From: Artemisia argyi
Lineage: Eukaryota; Streptophyta; Magnoliopsida; Asterales; Asteraceae
Length of the DNA stretch: 64,000 bases
Reading direction: 5' to 3'
Assembly: GCA_030686995.1 (NCBI GenBank)
Contig: CM060709.1
Location: 267,218,057 to 267,282,056, forward strand
In this document: positions 46,635-59,047 of the stretch, one piece after another
Layout of the letters: each line of letters opens with the position of its first letter
Position numbering within the stretch: position 1 is the first letter of the stretch
Translations under genes and position numbers: made by a program
Notes under the pieces: model-generated
The model's input: only the letters and a program-made list of their open reading frames with translations
Databases searched by the model: none
Told to the model about the DNA's origin: nothing

Positions 46635-49183
46635 AAAGTCAAGAGGAAATGAATAAAATGTTAATTAATCAAATATCTGATTTGAAGAAGTCTTTAAATG
46701 ATCGACCCTCGGGCTCGGGTACTCTTCCAAGCAATACGATCGCTAACCCGAGGGGCGATGCTAAGGCGATCACGACTAGGAGTGGTGTTATAATCGATGG
46801 ACCAACGGCCCCGACTACCCCTTCTTCTTCTTCGTCTCCCAAGGTAGTCGTCCGTGAAACCGAGGCGACAACGGATACGGGAATTCCTAGTAATAATGGA
46901 AGGACCAAGAACATCCAACCTCCGGTGGTCCCAACGTCTAAAGGAAAAGATAAAGTTATTAACGAAACTGAAATTCCCGTCAAAATAAATTTGCCTTATC
47001 CGTCACGCTTAAACGAACAAAAGCACTGTGAGAAAGATAAAATTCAGATGGAAAAGTTTTACCAAGTTTTTCAAGAACTACATTTTGATATAACTCTCGC
47101 GGATGCTATACTTTTGATGCCTAAATTTGCTTCTATGCTAAAAGGTCTTTTGAATAACAAAGAAAAATTGTTTGAAAAATCTCGAACCCAGATGAATGAG
47201 AATTGTTCGGCAGTTATCCTCAAAAAGCTTCCCGAAAAGCTTGAAGACCCTGGTCGATTTCTCATTCCATGTAATTTTCCTGGGATGGTTCAATGCTTCG
47301 CCTTGGCCGATCTCGGTGCTAGCATTAACCTAATGCCGTTATCCATTTGGAAGAAGTTGTCTTTACCCAATTTGACTCCGAATTGTATGACCCTCGAGCT
47401 TGCCGACCGATCTACATCTCGACCAATTGGTATAGCCGAGGATGTTTTCGTTAATGTGGGAAAATTCCATTTCCCTGCCAATTTTGTCATTGTTGATTTT
47501 GATGCTGATCCACGGGTACCTCTCATTCTCGGGAGAGGTTTCCTAAGAACCGGCCGTGCTTTAATTGATGTTTTCGATGAAGAAATTACCCTACGCGTTG
47601 GTACCGAAGCCGTAACTTTTAATTTGGATCAAACCGTGAGGTACTCCTCCGAGTATGACAAATATTCCGTTAACCGAATCGACGTTATCAACGAAGTTAC
47701 GGAGGAGTACGCTCAAGAGTTACTTGGTTTTACCGAACATGCTTCGAGTGGCAATCCCGCTCATTCTTCTGAACCGATAATTTCTGATCCTTCCCCTTCC
47801 CTTACTCCGTTTGAGGGAAGTGATTTTATCTTGGAAGAGATCGAGGCCTTTCTTGCTAATGATTCGATTTCACCGGAAATTGATCATTCCAATTGTGACC
47901 CGGAGGGAGATGTTCTTTTGATTGAGAAATTATTGAATGAAGATCCCAACCCTTCCCTCCCTCCGATGGACCTTAAAATGGCCGATGTTAAAGAAGTTAA
48001 GCCGTCTACTGAGAATCCTCCAGAGCTCGAGCTCAAGGATTTACCTCCTCATCTCGAATACGCATTTTTGGAAGGAACCGACAAACTTCCCGTCATTATT
48101 TCCAAAGAACTTAAATATGAGGAGAAGAACCGTCTCTTAGATGTGCTCAAGAAGCATAAACGTGCCATCGCTTGGCAAATTTCCGATATTAAGGGTATCG
48201 ACCCTCATTTTTGCACGCATAAGATCTTACTTGAAGACAATTACAAATCGTCTGTTCAGCAACAACGACGGGTTAACCCGAAAATTCATGAGATTATCAA
48301 AAAGGAAGTTATCAAACTCCTCGATGCCGGAATGATTTATCCTATCTCGGATAGCTCCTGGGTTAGCCCGGTCCACTGCGTACCGAAGAAAGGTGGAATG
48401 ACCGTCGTAACGAATGAAGATAATGAATTGATTCCGACACGTCTTGTTACCGGATGGAGAGTTTGTATTGATTATCGTAAATTGAATGACGCGACTCGTA
48501 AGGACCATTTCCCACTTCCATTTATGGATCAAATGCTAGAACACCTGGCGGGAAATGAGTTCTATTGTTTTCTTGATGGATTTTCCGGCTATTTTCAAAT
48601 ACCAATTGACCCTCCGGACCAGGAAAAGACTACCTTTACTTGCCCTTATGGAAAGTTTGCCTATCGTCGTATGCCTTTTGGCTTATGCAATGCTCCAGGC
48701 ACGTTCCAAAGGTGTATGATGTCTATTTTCTCGGACATGATCGAGAAAACCATGGAAGTTTTCATGGATGATTTATCGGTTTATGGAGATTCTTTCACTT
48801 CGTGCCTCTCCCATTTAGAAAGTATGCTAAAACGGTGTGAAGACACCAACTTGGTTTTAAATTGGGAGAAGTGCCATTTCATGGTCAAAGAGGGCATTGT
48901 CCTCAGCCATAAGATATCAAAATCCGGGATTGAGGTCGATAGAGCTAAAGTCGATGTGATTGCAAAATTACCTCATCCCACGACCGTTAAAGGAATTAGA
49001 AGTTTTCTCGGTCATGCCGGCTTTTACCGACGTTTCATCCAAGACTTTTCTAAGATATCCCGGCCCCTGACCCACTTGCTTGAAAAAGATGCTCCGTTTA
49101 TCTTCTCAAATGAATGCATCGAAGCATTTAATATTCTTAAAAAGAAGTTAACGGAGGCTCCTATCTTAACTGCCCTCGATTAG
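46631..49183 (+). pseudogene. Athila-like protease and reverse transcriptase
   Basis: An uninterrupted 850-codon frame. The protease core is ALADLGASINLMPLSIW near 47310. RT motifs: SSWVSPVHCVPKKGG, WRVCIDYRKLNDATRKDHF, FLDGFSGYFQI, MPFGLCNAPGTFQ, VFMDDLSVYG (catalytic MDD) and FLGHAGFYRRFIQDF. The frame ends at a TAG (49181-49183) where a tryptophan is expected before the RNase H. The length and intact motifs make it the best preserved retroelement frame in the window. Confidence 0.85.
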
Positions 49184-49560
49184 GACTTGCCCTTCGAGCT
49201 AATGTGCGATGCTAGCGATTATGCCATTGGTGCAGTCCTGGGGCAACGCTAGTCTAAACATTTTCAGCCGATACACTATGCTAGTAAAACAATGACCGAC
49301 GCTCAATACCATTATACAACTACTGAGAAAGAGATGTTAGCCATCATTTACGCTTTTGAAAAATTTCGATCTTATTTGCTTTTGAAGAAATGCATAGTGT
49401 ATACGGATCATTCGGCTCTTAAGTACCTTATGGCAAAGCAAGATGCTAAGCCACGTTTGATGCGGTGGGTTCTCCTCCTTCAAGAATTCAATGTTGAAAT
49501 TCGAGATAAAAAGGGAGCTGAGAACCTTGTTGCTGATCACCTATCACGTTTAGAGAATCC
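49184..49560 (+). pseudogene. Athila-like RNase H
   Basis: Continues the same frame after the TAG: FELMCDASDYAIGAVLGQ, a second TAG at about 49249, then [20 protein letters not shown] and [10 protein letters not shown]. Catalytic acidic residues are visible. Confidence 0.8.
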
Positions 49561-50936
49561 CCATCAAAGTGTTTTCGAGAAAAAGGAGATTAACGAAGCA
49601 TTTCCTCTCGAGATACTTGGGAGTTTATCGCATTGTGATTCTAGTACCCCATGGTTCGCCGACTTTGCGAATTACCATGCGGGGAATTTTATCCGTAAAG
49701 GGATGTCGTTCCAGCAAAAGAAGAAATTCTTCAAAGATTTTAAGCATTATTTCTGGGACGACCCCTACTTGTTTAAGATTTGTGCGGATCAAGTGATCCG
49801 GCGGTGCGTTCACGACAATGAAGCCGCTGAAATTCTTATGGCGTGCCACAATGGACCCACGGGGGGACATCATGGTGCCAACTTCACCGCTAAGAAAGTA
49901 TTTGATTCCGACTTCTATTGGCCGACGATTTACCAGGATGCCCATGAGTTGGTTAAATCATGTGATTCTTGCCAGCGTCAAGGAAAAATTTCTCAGAAGG
50001 ACGGATGCCTCAAAATGCTATCCAAGTCTGTGAAATTTTTGACGTCTGGGGTATCGATTTCATGGGTCCATTCCCGTCTTCTCGTGGTAACAAATATATA
50101 CTCGTGGCTGTCGATTACTTGTCTAAATGGGTTGAAGCGAAGGCGCTACCCACCAATGACGCCTGAGTTGTAGTAAAATTTCTTAAAAGTCTCTTCAGCC
50201 GATTTGGTGCACCTCGTGCTATTATAAGTGATCGTGTGACCCATTTCTGTAATGATCAATTCGCTAAAGTTATGCTCAAATATGGTGTCACACATCGTCT
50301 TTCTACGGCATATCATCCACAGACTAGTGGTCAGGTTGAGGTTTCCAATCGTGGCTTGAAACGAATTTTAGAAAGGACCGTAGGTGAACATCGTGCTTCA
50401 TGGGCCGATAAGTTAGATGATGCACTTTGGGCCTTCCGTACAGCTTACAAAACACACATTGGGTGCACTCCATACAAGCTGGTTTACGGGAAGGCCTGCC
50501 ATTTGCCCTTTGAACATCAGCACAAAGCCTACTGGGCCTTGAAACATGCTAATTTTGACCTACAAACCACGGGTGATCATCGTAAAGTTTAATTGAACGA
50601 ATTAGTCGAGCTTCGTGATCAGGCCTATGAGAATTCTTTAATCTACAAAGAGAAGACAAAGAGGATTCATGATGCTAAAATTAAAGATCGCGTCTTCAAT
50701 GTTGGTGACCGAGTCCTTCTTTTCAATTCTTGATCGAAGATTTTCTCGGGCCAGTTAAAAACCCGTTGGTCTGGACCATTCACCATTACCCAAGTATTTC
50801 CTTATGGAACCGTTGAGCTTGCTCAACCTAATGGTCCCAATTTTAAGGTGAATGGTCATCGTCTCAAACATTATTTCGGAGGGGACATACCACCCATGGT
50901 TGTCCCAGATCTCCAAACTTTCCCCAAGGATGATTA
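49561..50936 (+). pseudogene. Athila-like integrase and chromodomain-like C terminus
   Basis: The HHCC zinc finger ([23 protein letters not shown]) is followed by a one-base frameshift near 50000. The core then reads [20 protein letters not shown] and [18 protein letters not shown] (D-D-E). TGA at 50164, TAA at about 50590 and TGA at 50731 interrupt it. The tail ends at about 50936 with RLKHYFGGDIP. Each stop is one transition from a sense codon expected by context. Confidence 0.8.
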
Positions 50937-51430
50937 AATTCGGGGATCGAGTCAAGCTCATGTGACTCGGTGAACAAAAACAAGTGCTTCGTTGGAGGCA
51001 TCCCATGCTTATCCATTTTCATTTTCTTTATTTTTCTATTTTCTTAAGTAACGTGACGTAAGGGGGGCGACCCTTTCCAAACTCGTGTTTTGTGGTTGTT
51101 GTTGTTTATGTTCAGGAATTTCCACGAAGTTTGAGGACTCTCGTGCTCGTGGTTTGTCGTTCTCTCCACTAGAGTCTCATTCTTCGTTGCTCTTTCGGAA
51201 ATTCATCATATCCAAAATCTTATCGACTAACGTTTATCTCTTGGCATACTTAATAAACGGCCTTAGATTTTACGTAGGATTACCTTTACCCTTAAAACAT
51301 TGAGGACAATGTTTCACTTTAGTCTGGGGGGGGGGGGGGGGTGAATCTTCGATTCGATTTGACCTGTACCATCGTCTGAGCTGTTAACTTACGCAACTCC
51401 GTTTTCCACAAAAAATTTTAAATTTTTGTC

Positions 51431-51461
<31 letters not shown>

Positions 51462-52909
51462 TTTTGAAAAATGAAAAAATATATGATAAGAATAATAAGA
51501 TTTGACACCTTGTTTTGACTTTCCTACCGGCGAGAGTAGAAATAAATGTTTCGACTTGACCGGGCGTGTTAAGCCCTAGCTTGTTTCCCTTAACCAAAAT
51601 AATCAAAAGATTATGGCTAAGCATCCGCGGATCTCATTACTTGGGATTTTAAATTTGCGGAGATCGAGGAATGATAGAGTTTATTTAGAAGTTTCGTGCT
51701 AAACGTGGAGTAGTTGGATCTCTTTAGAGCCCACGAAAGGTACTTGTGGCTTCCTTGTTCCCACAAGCTTGCACACCAATAATAATAGATCTCTAGGATT
51801 AATTAAGGGTATACGGTTTGGGCAATACTTAGTTTTTTCTCGTTCCCAATAAAATCTCTACATATGGGGGTTTGGTACACATAGGGGTACTGCCAGTGTT
51901 ACGGTGAAATAGACTATTGCATCTTGCCGGTTTGCAGCCGATGTTGTGCTCTTAGTAAAGGCCATCGGGGTTTGGCATATGATTATGAATATCAATAATA
52001 ATAGTCCAAAGCCAAATAAAAAGGCAGATGAATCCAAAGCTATAAAAAAAGCAGCGGATAGAAATCCAAAGTCATAATAAAGCTCTTACATCTTGGCGGC
52101 TCATAAACCGTTGATTGTAAAAGAAATAAAGGACTAAGGACCAAAGTATTATTAAAGTGCTTATGATTATGCAAAAATGCCAAGCTTCGACTCCGGGGGT
52201 TTCCCTAATAAAAAGCTTCCGTTTCGGGTATCAAACATGGTATGTCTCGGTCGTAAATAAAAAGGGGACCTCCACAAATCGTGTTAAATCAGAGACCTTC
52301 ATGTGGACCCGATTTCTGTATGCAGGGGTTTTCGAGGGAAAGTTTGGAAACTACTTAGCGTTCAAATTTTGTGCTCTTATCGGACTAACAAATATCAAAA
52401 CGAGAAATATATGAAGCAATTCATTTCTCACAAATTAAAATCTTGAGATACAAAACTTAGGACCTGGGAACAAGAGGTAATACACAATTAACTTTTGTGG
52501 GTAGTGTTAGCACCTAACTTGTGGATAAACAATGATCTCGATTTTACGCTTAGTTTGGGAGCTTGTGAAAAATCAAGGATGACTATTTTTATCCGTATGG
52601 TCTCTTCTCTGTGAGAAGTGTTTCTACTCGTTGACCCTGAAAGTTATCAACAGATAAGAATTGATAATGAAAGTCAAAGCAAACCGTCACCTATATAAAA
52701 ATGAAAAAGAACAAAAAGAGTAGTAGTAGTTGTTATTTATGAAAATCGGAAAACGGAGCGTTTTTGAGAATAAATGATTTTACTATCTCTTTTGAACATC
52801 ATTGCTACTTTACAACGTCAGTAAAGAGAGGTTTTGAAATTATTTATCTCTTAAGCGTGAGGTGATGACATTGCGTGAGGGCACGACAATACCTTAGTCT
52901 GGGGGATTT
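50937..52909 (+). other. Athila-like non-coding 3' region
   Basis: About 2 kb with no env-like gene and no other gene seen. It includes a run of sixteen G (about 51326-51341), a poly-A stretch near 51440 and PPT-like GTCTGGGGGATTT just before the LTR. Many Athila elements have an env-like ORF here. Confidence 0.65.
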
Positions 52910-54169
52910 TGATGTGTGCTTTGTCACACATCATTTTTAGACCTAAATCAGACCAAAAATACCAAATACTAACCAAATATGCCAAAAGAATGTATGTTTT
53001 TTGTATTTGTGTATGTGCAGGTACGGATATGAGAAAAATGAACAAAAACGAAGCAAAACCGACAAAAACGAGCACGAGATTGGAAAAAGGTCAAAAGCCG
53101 GAGCCGGGGAAGCAAAACGATCAAAGAAAAGCTCATTTCATCATTAGAAGTCCTCAGAGATTCGTCAAAGTTACATATTTGGTCCCTAGATAAAGTTTGA
53201 AGAATTGGCTACCTCAGTCCCTACAGTTTCAGATTTTGGCAAATATGGTCCTAAAAGTAATATTTGAAGAAAAAGCCAAATATGGTCCCTCATGAATCAA
53301 TGAATGTCAACAATAACCCTTGGAAGATACTTTTGATGAAGTACAGAAATGGTCCCTAAATTTCAGATTTTTACACAATTGGTCCTTGTAATTTTACTAG
53401 TCCTAATCCTAAAAATTACAAATCCTAATCCTTAAATCTAAAACAAACCAAACGGATCCACTAAACTCAGCCAAGCCCAAAAGCCCAACTACAAGCCCAC
53501 CATCCCTATTAATATTACCCGGATCTCTTTAAGTCCTACCCATGGTCAAACCTTACTTACCCGGTCAATTCACACCCAAAAAAATAAAAACACACCCAAC
53601 TTATTTACCCGCCCCCAATTCATAGAATTACCCAGAAAAAATACTGTACCAAGAACCCTAACCCCCTCATCCTAAAAATTACCCCGATTGGGTAATTATC
53701 ACCTCATGATTGAACTTCTTGAAGGGTCAGAGAAAGTCAGGGTATGCCAGAGACTCACACGTGTACCAATGAGGAGACACACGGAGGATCACCAATTGAG
53801 GGCACGCAATCCAAGGGACCATATTGTTGCTTACATATGAAGCTGGGAATCAAGGGACAAGATTTGAGGAAAAGAAACACAGGTCTAGAAGGCTCTCAAA
53901 CCCTAGCTGCTTCACCCTCAGCTATATATACCCGCTCCCCTTAGTCATTAAGTGTGCCTTATTTATGCTGTTATTTTAAATTTTGTATTGAATTTCTTTT
54001 TATTAATGAAAAGTTTACTTTAGTTTTTTTAATTACTTGTCTGAATTCTAATTACTTTTATTTACTGCTTATTTGGATAAGTTATTTAAGCTTATTGTTT
54101 CTATTTCTTTATTGCTTCTTAATTCAGTATTACTTATCAGTTGTTTACTTATTGGTGTTTCAAGTTTAC

Positions 54170-54254
<85 letters not shown>

Positions 54255-56796
54255 AAAAACCAAAAAAAAAATATATAAATCAGAAAATACTTTAAAAAAA
54301 TAAAAAAATAAAAAGTAGTTATAAAAACAAGCTTCAATAAGCTTGAGTTTTGTTTATTCAGTTTCATATAAGCTCTCTATAGCTTTTGTGAAGCTTTGTT
54401 TGACACCAAATATCAATATCTCAAAATCTCATATAAGTCAACAAAGGTCAACTGAAACAACTTATTTTGGGAGAAAAGGCAGTCAAGTAGGAGCACTTGG
54501 CCTGTCAAAAGACAGGCAAGCTTAGTGAACCCCCTCTTTTAATGCTGAGGGGGATTTGGATTGTAAGCTCTTCATTTATTTTTACTGTTACACTAGTAGA
54601 TTAGTTATAGTTAGGACTGCTTATTAGCTTTAGTTTCTGCTTATTATATTTGTTTGGTTTCTTTGTTACTGTTTTATCATAGTTATATATCTATTTTATA
54701 TATCTGTTTTCATTGAGATTTGAATTCTGCTTCTGAGTTGAATCTGTCATATCTGTGGATCTTTGTGTCTGTGTTGTTATTCATCTGAGATCTGTGTTCT
54801 GAGATTTGTGAGTGTTATTGAATCTATATTGGTTACTAAGTTGAGTTTTGAACTGAGTAGGAGTAGTATTTGAGTGGATTATTGGAGTAGACAGCCATTC
54901 AGGGGTGTTTGGATTTAAGTAGTTTGCTGGTATAGATTGTGTTTCAAAGGTTATAAGTTACCTAGACACGACAATTAGGGCAAAACTAAATCTAACCTAG
55001 CATAACTCAGTAGGAAATTTCAGCAAAAAGTCATATTAGCTTTTTAATGCATCATATCAGTTAGTAAGTTTAGATTTAGGCTGCATAATCATAATATTAG
55101 TTGCATAAGTTGGTAGTGTAGCTTAAGGTAGGTTTAAAGTAGCTTATAACTATAGTATAAGTCAGATAAGTGCTTAATAATTTCATTTTGGTCAAAGTTA
55201 GAGTGAAATCAAAAAGTCAATGCTAGTTTCAACTTAGTTTTTGGACAGTTCTTCGTGAGCTTCTGTAGGGTTCATTTTTTATTAGAAATACCTTTGGCTT
55301 GTTGATTTTAGAAGTTTGGCAGTAAGGAAATCTATTTCAAAAAGAAAATCTCAAATTGGAATTTATTTGCTTATCTGAAAAGCTCTTTGAAGTTATTTGT
55401 CTAAACCTGAAATACCCTGCACACCAGATTTTGAATCAATTTCTAGGCTACTTTTAGTTTAGAGAATTGGATCTAGTATCTGTTTTCAAGGTGATTTTGT
55501 GTTCTCAGATTGTTAGTGAGTAGTTTGCCCCCATAAGCTTGCATCTCTCAGCTTATTTGATTAGCTTATTTGGTTCATCAAGTTGAGTGGGTTAAAACTA
55601 GTGACTGTTTTTAGTTTGAGGGCTGCTATTGTGCTCTTTGATTCATTATCTGATTATTCTGGTTCACTTAAGTCTGTTTGTGCTTGTAGTTGGTTTATAC
55701 ATTGATTTGGTTCCATTAGCTTTTCTGCTTTGGCTTATTGCTTATTTCATTTGGCTTATCTCAACTATTTGATGCCATTTCTGTGTTACTGAGTAATCAT
55801 TGGCCTTAGTTCTGTTTATTTGTGCTCATTTTAGCCCTACTATCAGTTGGTCAAAGTTTGGTCAAAGTGCTTTACAATAAGCACTTCTTAATAAGCAGTT
55901 TTAAGCTAATCAGCAGTTCCAGTGTTTATTTTTCAATTTTTATATTTTTTCCTAGCTTTAAAATATTATTTTAGATTTTCCCCGAATTTTTCATATTTTT
56001 CCAAGTTCATTTGCTATTTTTCTTATTTAATTTTCATTTTTATTCAATTTTAATTACTAAAAAATCCAAAAAAATCAGAAAAATCCCAGAAAAATCCAAA
56101 AATATTTTAGAAAATTATTTTCATTTATTTTAGAATTTTAGAAATTTATTTTACATTTTTCCCATTTATTTTGAATTTTTATTAGATTTAATAGTTTTTA
56201 ATTCCCAAAAATTACACAAAAAAGCCAAAAAAAAAAATTAAATTAGTTTTTAGTTTTAAAATTACTTTTTAGTATTTGATAATTTTCAAAATTTTTTTTT
56301 TCATTTTTCTCACTTTATTTGCATTTTCTTTAATTTTTAATTAGATAAAATAGTTTTTAATTCATAAAATATAAATAAAAAGTCAAAAAAAAAAAAAAAA
56401 AAAAAAATCTTTTTCTTAAAATTTTCTTTTATTATTTTCAACTTTTAAAAATTATTTCAAAGTCCGTAGGAGTCGTGTAGCTCAAAAGTCGCGTTTTATT
56501 TCGTACGTTAACGTTTATTTAACGTTTTAGCGTACGGTTTCGATTTTACGTTACGTTTCTAGTTGCCTTATTTGAATTACGTGTTTAGTTGGTTATTTGT
56601 GCTTCATTTACTATTTCATTAGTATAATATCATCAAATCACTTATTACCACTTTCACGACACGTTTCACGAATCGGGAATTAAGAATTCCATTCATCGTT
56701 CACACGGACTACGACCTCGGGTTATCCATATTTCTTTGGGGATCTCTTGAGTAATACTTATACTATATATATATAACTTGATTCTATCACGAATCA
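52910..56796 (+). repeat. Athila-like element, 3' LTR
   Basis: 3,887 bp, partner of 40735-44655. TATA box TATATATA at 53923-53930. The TA tract (about 54174-54248) is in a different position from that of the 5' LTR. Confidence 0.9.
54174..54248 (+). repeat. TA microsatellite in the Athila-like 3' LTR
   Basis: About 75 bp of TA directly before AAATAAAAAAAACC. In the 5' LTR this site is short, and expansion occurred about 25 bp further on. Confidence 0.9.
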
Positions 56797-56801
56797 GGAC
56801 T

Positions 56802-58170
56802 CGCCTTGGGTGCCGATTTCCCAGCATGCACAGCAGCATCCCCAGCAGCTTCAACACTGCACGCAAATGACAAGGGTTCAAGGTTATTTTATTGTATCAA
56901 CGGAGAATATGAAATGAAGTTTTTAAAGACACAAGTTTCATTACTTACTTGGGGGGAGGAGTTTCAGTTGTATCCTTGACAGCAACGGTGGGCGACGCAT
57001 CCTCCTCTGATGACGATCGCCCACCAAGGATAACATGGCGCCTTCTCTTGGATGTACCTGCGCCATCACCACCAGAATCTTTCTTGCGCTTCACCCCTTG
57101 GCTTGCCTCCTCTGGCTCACTTTCAGCCCCAGTGATCCCCACACTTTCTGAAGAATCTGTGCGTGATAGCTCTGGGGATTGTACCTTAGGATTCGGAACA
57201 CTGCGCACTGGGGTCGCCTCTAAAACTACTGGAGGGGCATTCTATGGCTCTTCCTGGACGAACTCCATTGTGCGCCCCACGGTAGCCTTCAATATCGGCG
57301 CCTCACATTCTCTTAAGGGGCACACCCCTACGGTCACCTGTTTGGGACTCGCCAGTTTCACCACGTTGAATAAATCCATCTCTGCGCAACAAACAACAAC
57401 CAAAAACAAAGAGGGTTACATAAGCTACAATAGGAAAGAGCGCTTACACTAATAAGCGAAGGAGAGGGAAGGACAAGCACCCACCCCGGTCATCCTCGTC
57501 CAAAAAAGTTGGCACTTCATCAGGACCTTGGAAGTAATTACGACTAATGCCCATATGCACCAATAACTCTTCTGGGTAGGAGTTGATTGGGATGCGATTG
57601 ACATTTATCATTTCAGCATCATCTGCGCTATACGTCCCGGGGTTTGGGCGCTCATCCTTCAGTAACGACCCTTGGGTTGTAGAACTCAAAATCCCATGGA
57701 AAAAATGTCTCATCAACACAGAAGAATTTCTCCCTCCAGTTCCTAAGCGCATCTAACTTTTCCGTATAGCATTGCAGTCGCCCTGCGCGTTTGGAAAAAG
57801 ACACCCACCCGTTTGACCACGACGTGTGATAAAACGCATGGAACAGATTGATTGTGGGGTTAATCGCTAACAAGCGACAATTTACTTTGAAGTTGGTTAT
57901 TTTGGCTGCGCCTATGCAGTGCAGTTGGGAAATATGGAGGCGATAATAGTTTAGAACATCGCACAAGAATAAAGAAATGGGCACACGTTGATTAGCAAAT
58001 TCAAAAAAGTGTGTGTATATCCCTACTTTCCCTTCAGGGAACTCCGCTATGGATGCTGTCGCCACCGGAACTACCGGATGCAACGCGATCGGGACATAAT
58101 AATCCGAGGTGAACTCACGAAGTTCGTCCTTGGTTATATTGGAGGTAAATTCGGATAATTTAAGAACCAC
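56802..58170 (-). pseudogene. Tat antisense ORF, 5' part
   Basis: The minus-strand ATG at 58170 opens MVLKLSEFTSNITKDELREF. The domain called putative gypsy-type transposon (PF04195) follows, with GKVGIYTHFFEFANQRVPIS and WVSFSKRAGRLQCYTEK. A frame change near 57660 leads to KDERPNPGTYSADDAEMINV. Two more frames follow, one an acidic and basic nuclear-type stretch (KRRRHVILGGRSSSEED, 57208-56945). It is cut by the Athila-like insertion and resumes at 40729. Whether introns separate the frames is unknown. Confidence 0.75.
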
Positions 58171-58308
58171 GATTAGAATTCGATAGATTCAGACGCGCAC
58201 GCGCTATTACCTTAGAAATTGTTGCTTTCTTGATTGCTGTTTGGGACGCTTAACAATGGTGGAAATGAAGATTTTTACTGTGATAGCCACAATGGAAGGG
58301 GGCTACAC

Positions 58309-58316
58309 TTTATATA
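58309..58316 (-). promoter_or_regulatory. TATA box of the Tat antisense ORF
   Basis: TATATAAA on the minus strand, about 140 bp upstream of the antisense ATG and between it and the 3' LTR. It suggests that the antisense ORF has its own promoter. Confidence 0.5.
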
Positions 58317-58580
58317 GGGTTACACACATTCATGGATGATTGACATGTGTATCCCACTTGCTCTAATCGTGTGGCTGGGAGATCAAGAGGTGAGATACTT
58401 TTCACCCACCCTCTCACGATTTACGAGGGATATTTGGGACTTATGTGGACTAGATTCATCGTATACCTTTTTGGCGAGAAACACTTGAAGCTTCCCCACT
58501 ACGGATCCTGGGATATTTTCGCTACAGTTGTTAGTCTAGCATCCACGGTTTCACCTTGCGCATACTAGACTGGGGGGACA

Positions 58581-59047
58581 TGATGACGTATAGTCCGCAC
58601 TCGGGTCACGAACCCGACCAATGAACGCTACTAATACCCAAGCCCATCACGCGTGGGATATTTGACAAAGATTTGGGCTCACAAAGGCCCAAATTCGATT
58701 CTATTATTTATGGTCTTGATATAGGATCTCTTATTTATGGATAGGGATCAATGGACCGAATAAAGTGAGATACGCCGAAGGGTAAGGAGCACGAAACCAA
58801 CAAGGATTTCGTGTGTATATAAAGGGCATCTCGGCTCTCATTAAGGTATCATCTCATAACCCTAACTCTTCACTAAAACCCTAAAAATCGATTACTTACT
58901 CTCACGCCGGAGGATAATCGTGGGAGACAATCCCACGGTAAGCCTAACGGTGTTTTTTGTTCTCTTAGTGCGCATGTCTCGGCATCAAGATCCAATTGAT
59001 ACGGGAATAGGAATCCAAACAAGGAATGCCCAACTTTTGTATCAACA
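58581..59047 (+). repeat. Tat 3' LTR
   Basis: 467 bp, TGATGACG to CAACA, preceded by the purine tract CTGGGGGGACA and followed by the TSD ATATG. TATA box at 58816-58823. Confidence 0.9.

Larger units (their letters stand above)
40735..56796 (+). mobile_element. Athila-lineage Ty3/gypsy element, complete, nested in Tat
   Basis: A 16,062-bp element with LTRs at 40735-44655 and 52910-56796 and perfect GGACT TSDs (40730-40734, 56797-56801). The tRNA-Asp type PBS TGGCGCCGCTGCCGGGGA starts at 44662. The PPT-like GTCTGGGGGATTT ends just before 52910. One gag-pol reading region (45171-50936) keeps all domains, though several stop codons and a frameshift close it. No env-like gene was found, and about 2 kb after pol is non-coding. 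The LTRs are very similar, so insertion was recent, after that of Tat. Confidence 0.9.
32605..59047 (+). mobile_element. Tat-lineage Ty3/gypsy element, split by an Athila-like element
   Basis: A complete element with 467-bp LTRs (32605-33071 and 58581-59047) and perfect ATATG TSDs (32600-32604, 59048-59052). Without the nested 16-kb insertion it is about 10.4 kb. The order is LTR, PBS-like TGGCGTCATCCGTGGGA, gag, protease, RT, RNase H, a second RNase H, integrase, spacer, antisense ORF, PPT-like CTGGGGGGACA and LTR. The second, archaeal-type RNase H and the antisense ORF are hallmarks of the Tat clade. All frames are broken, so it cannot move by itself. Confidence 0.9.

Noticed and set aside
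46669..46983. Minus-strand frames opposite Athila pol (also 46694-46918, 47290-47526, 49625-49945)
   Set aside because: They are shadows of the coding frame on the other strand with no domain.
50937..52909. An env-like gene after Athila integrase
   Set aside because: No frame longer than about 85 codons and no transmembrane pattern was seen.
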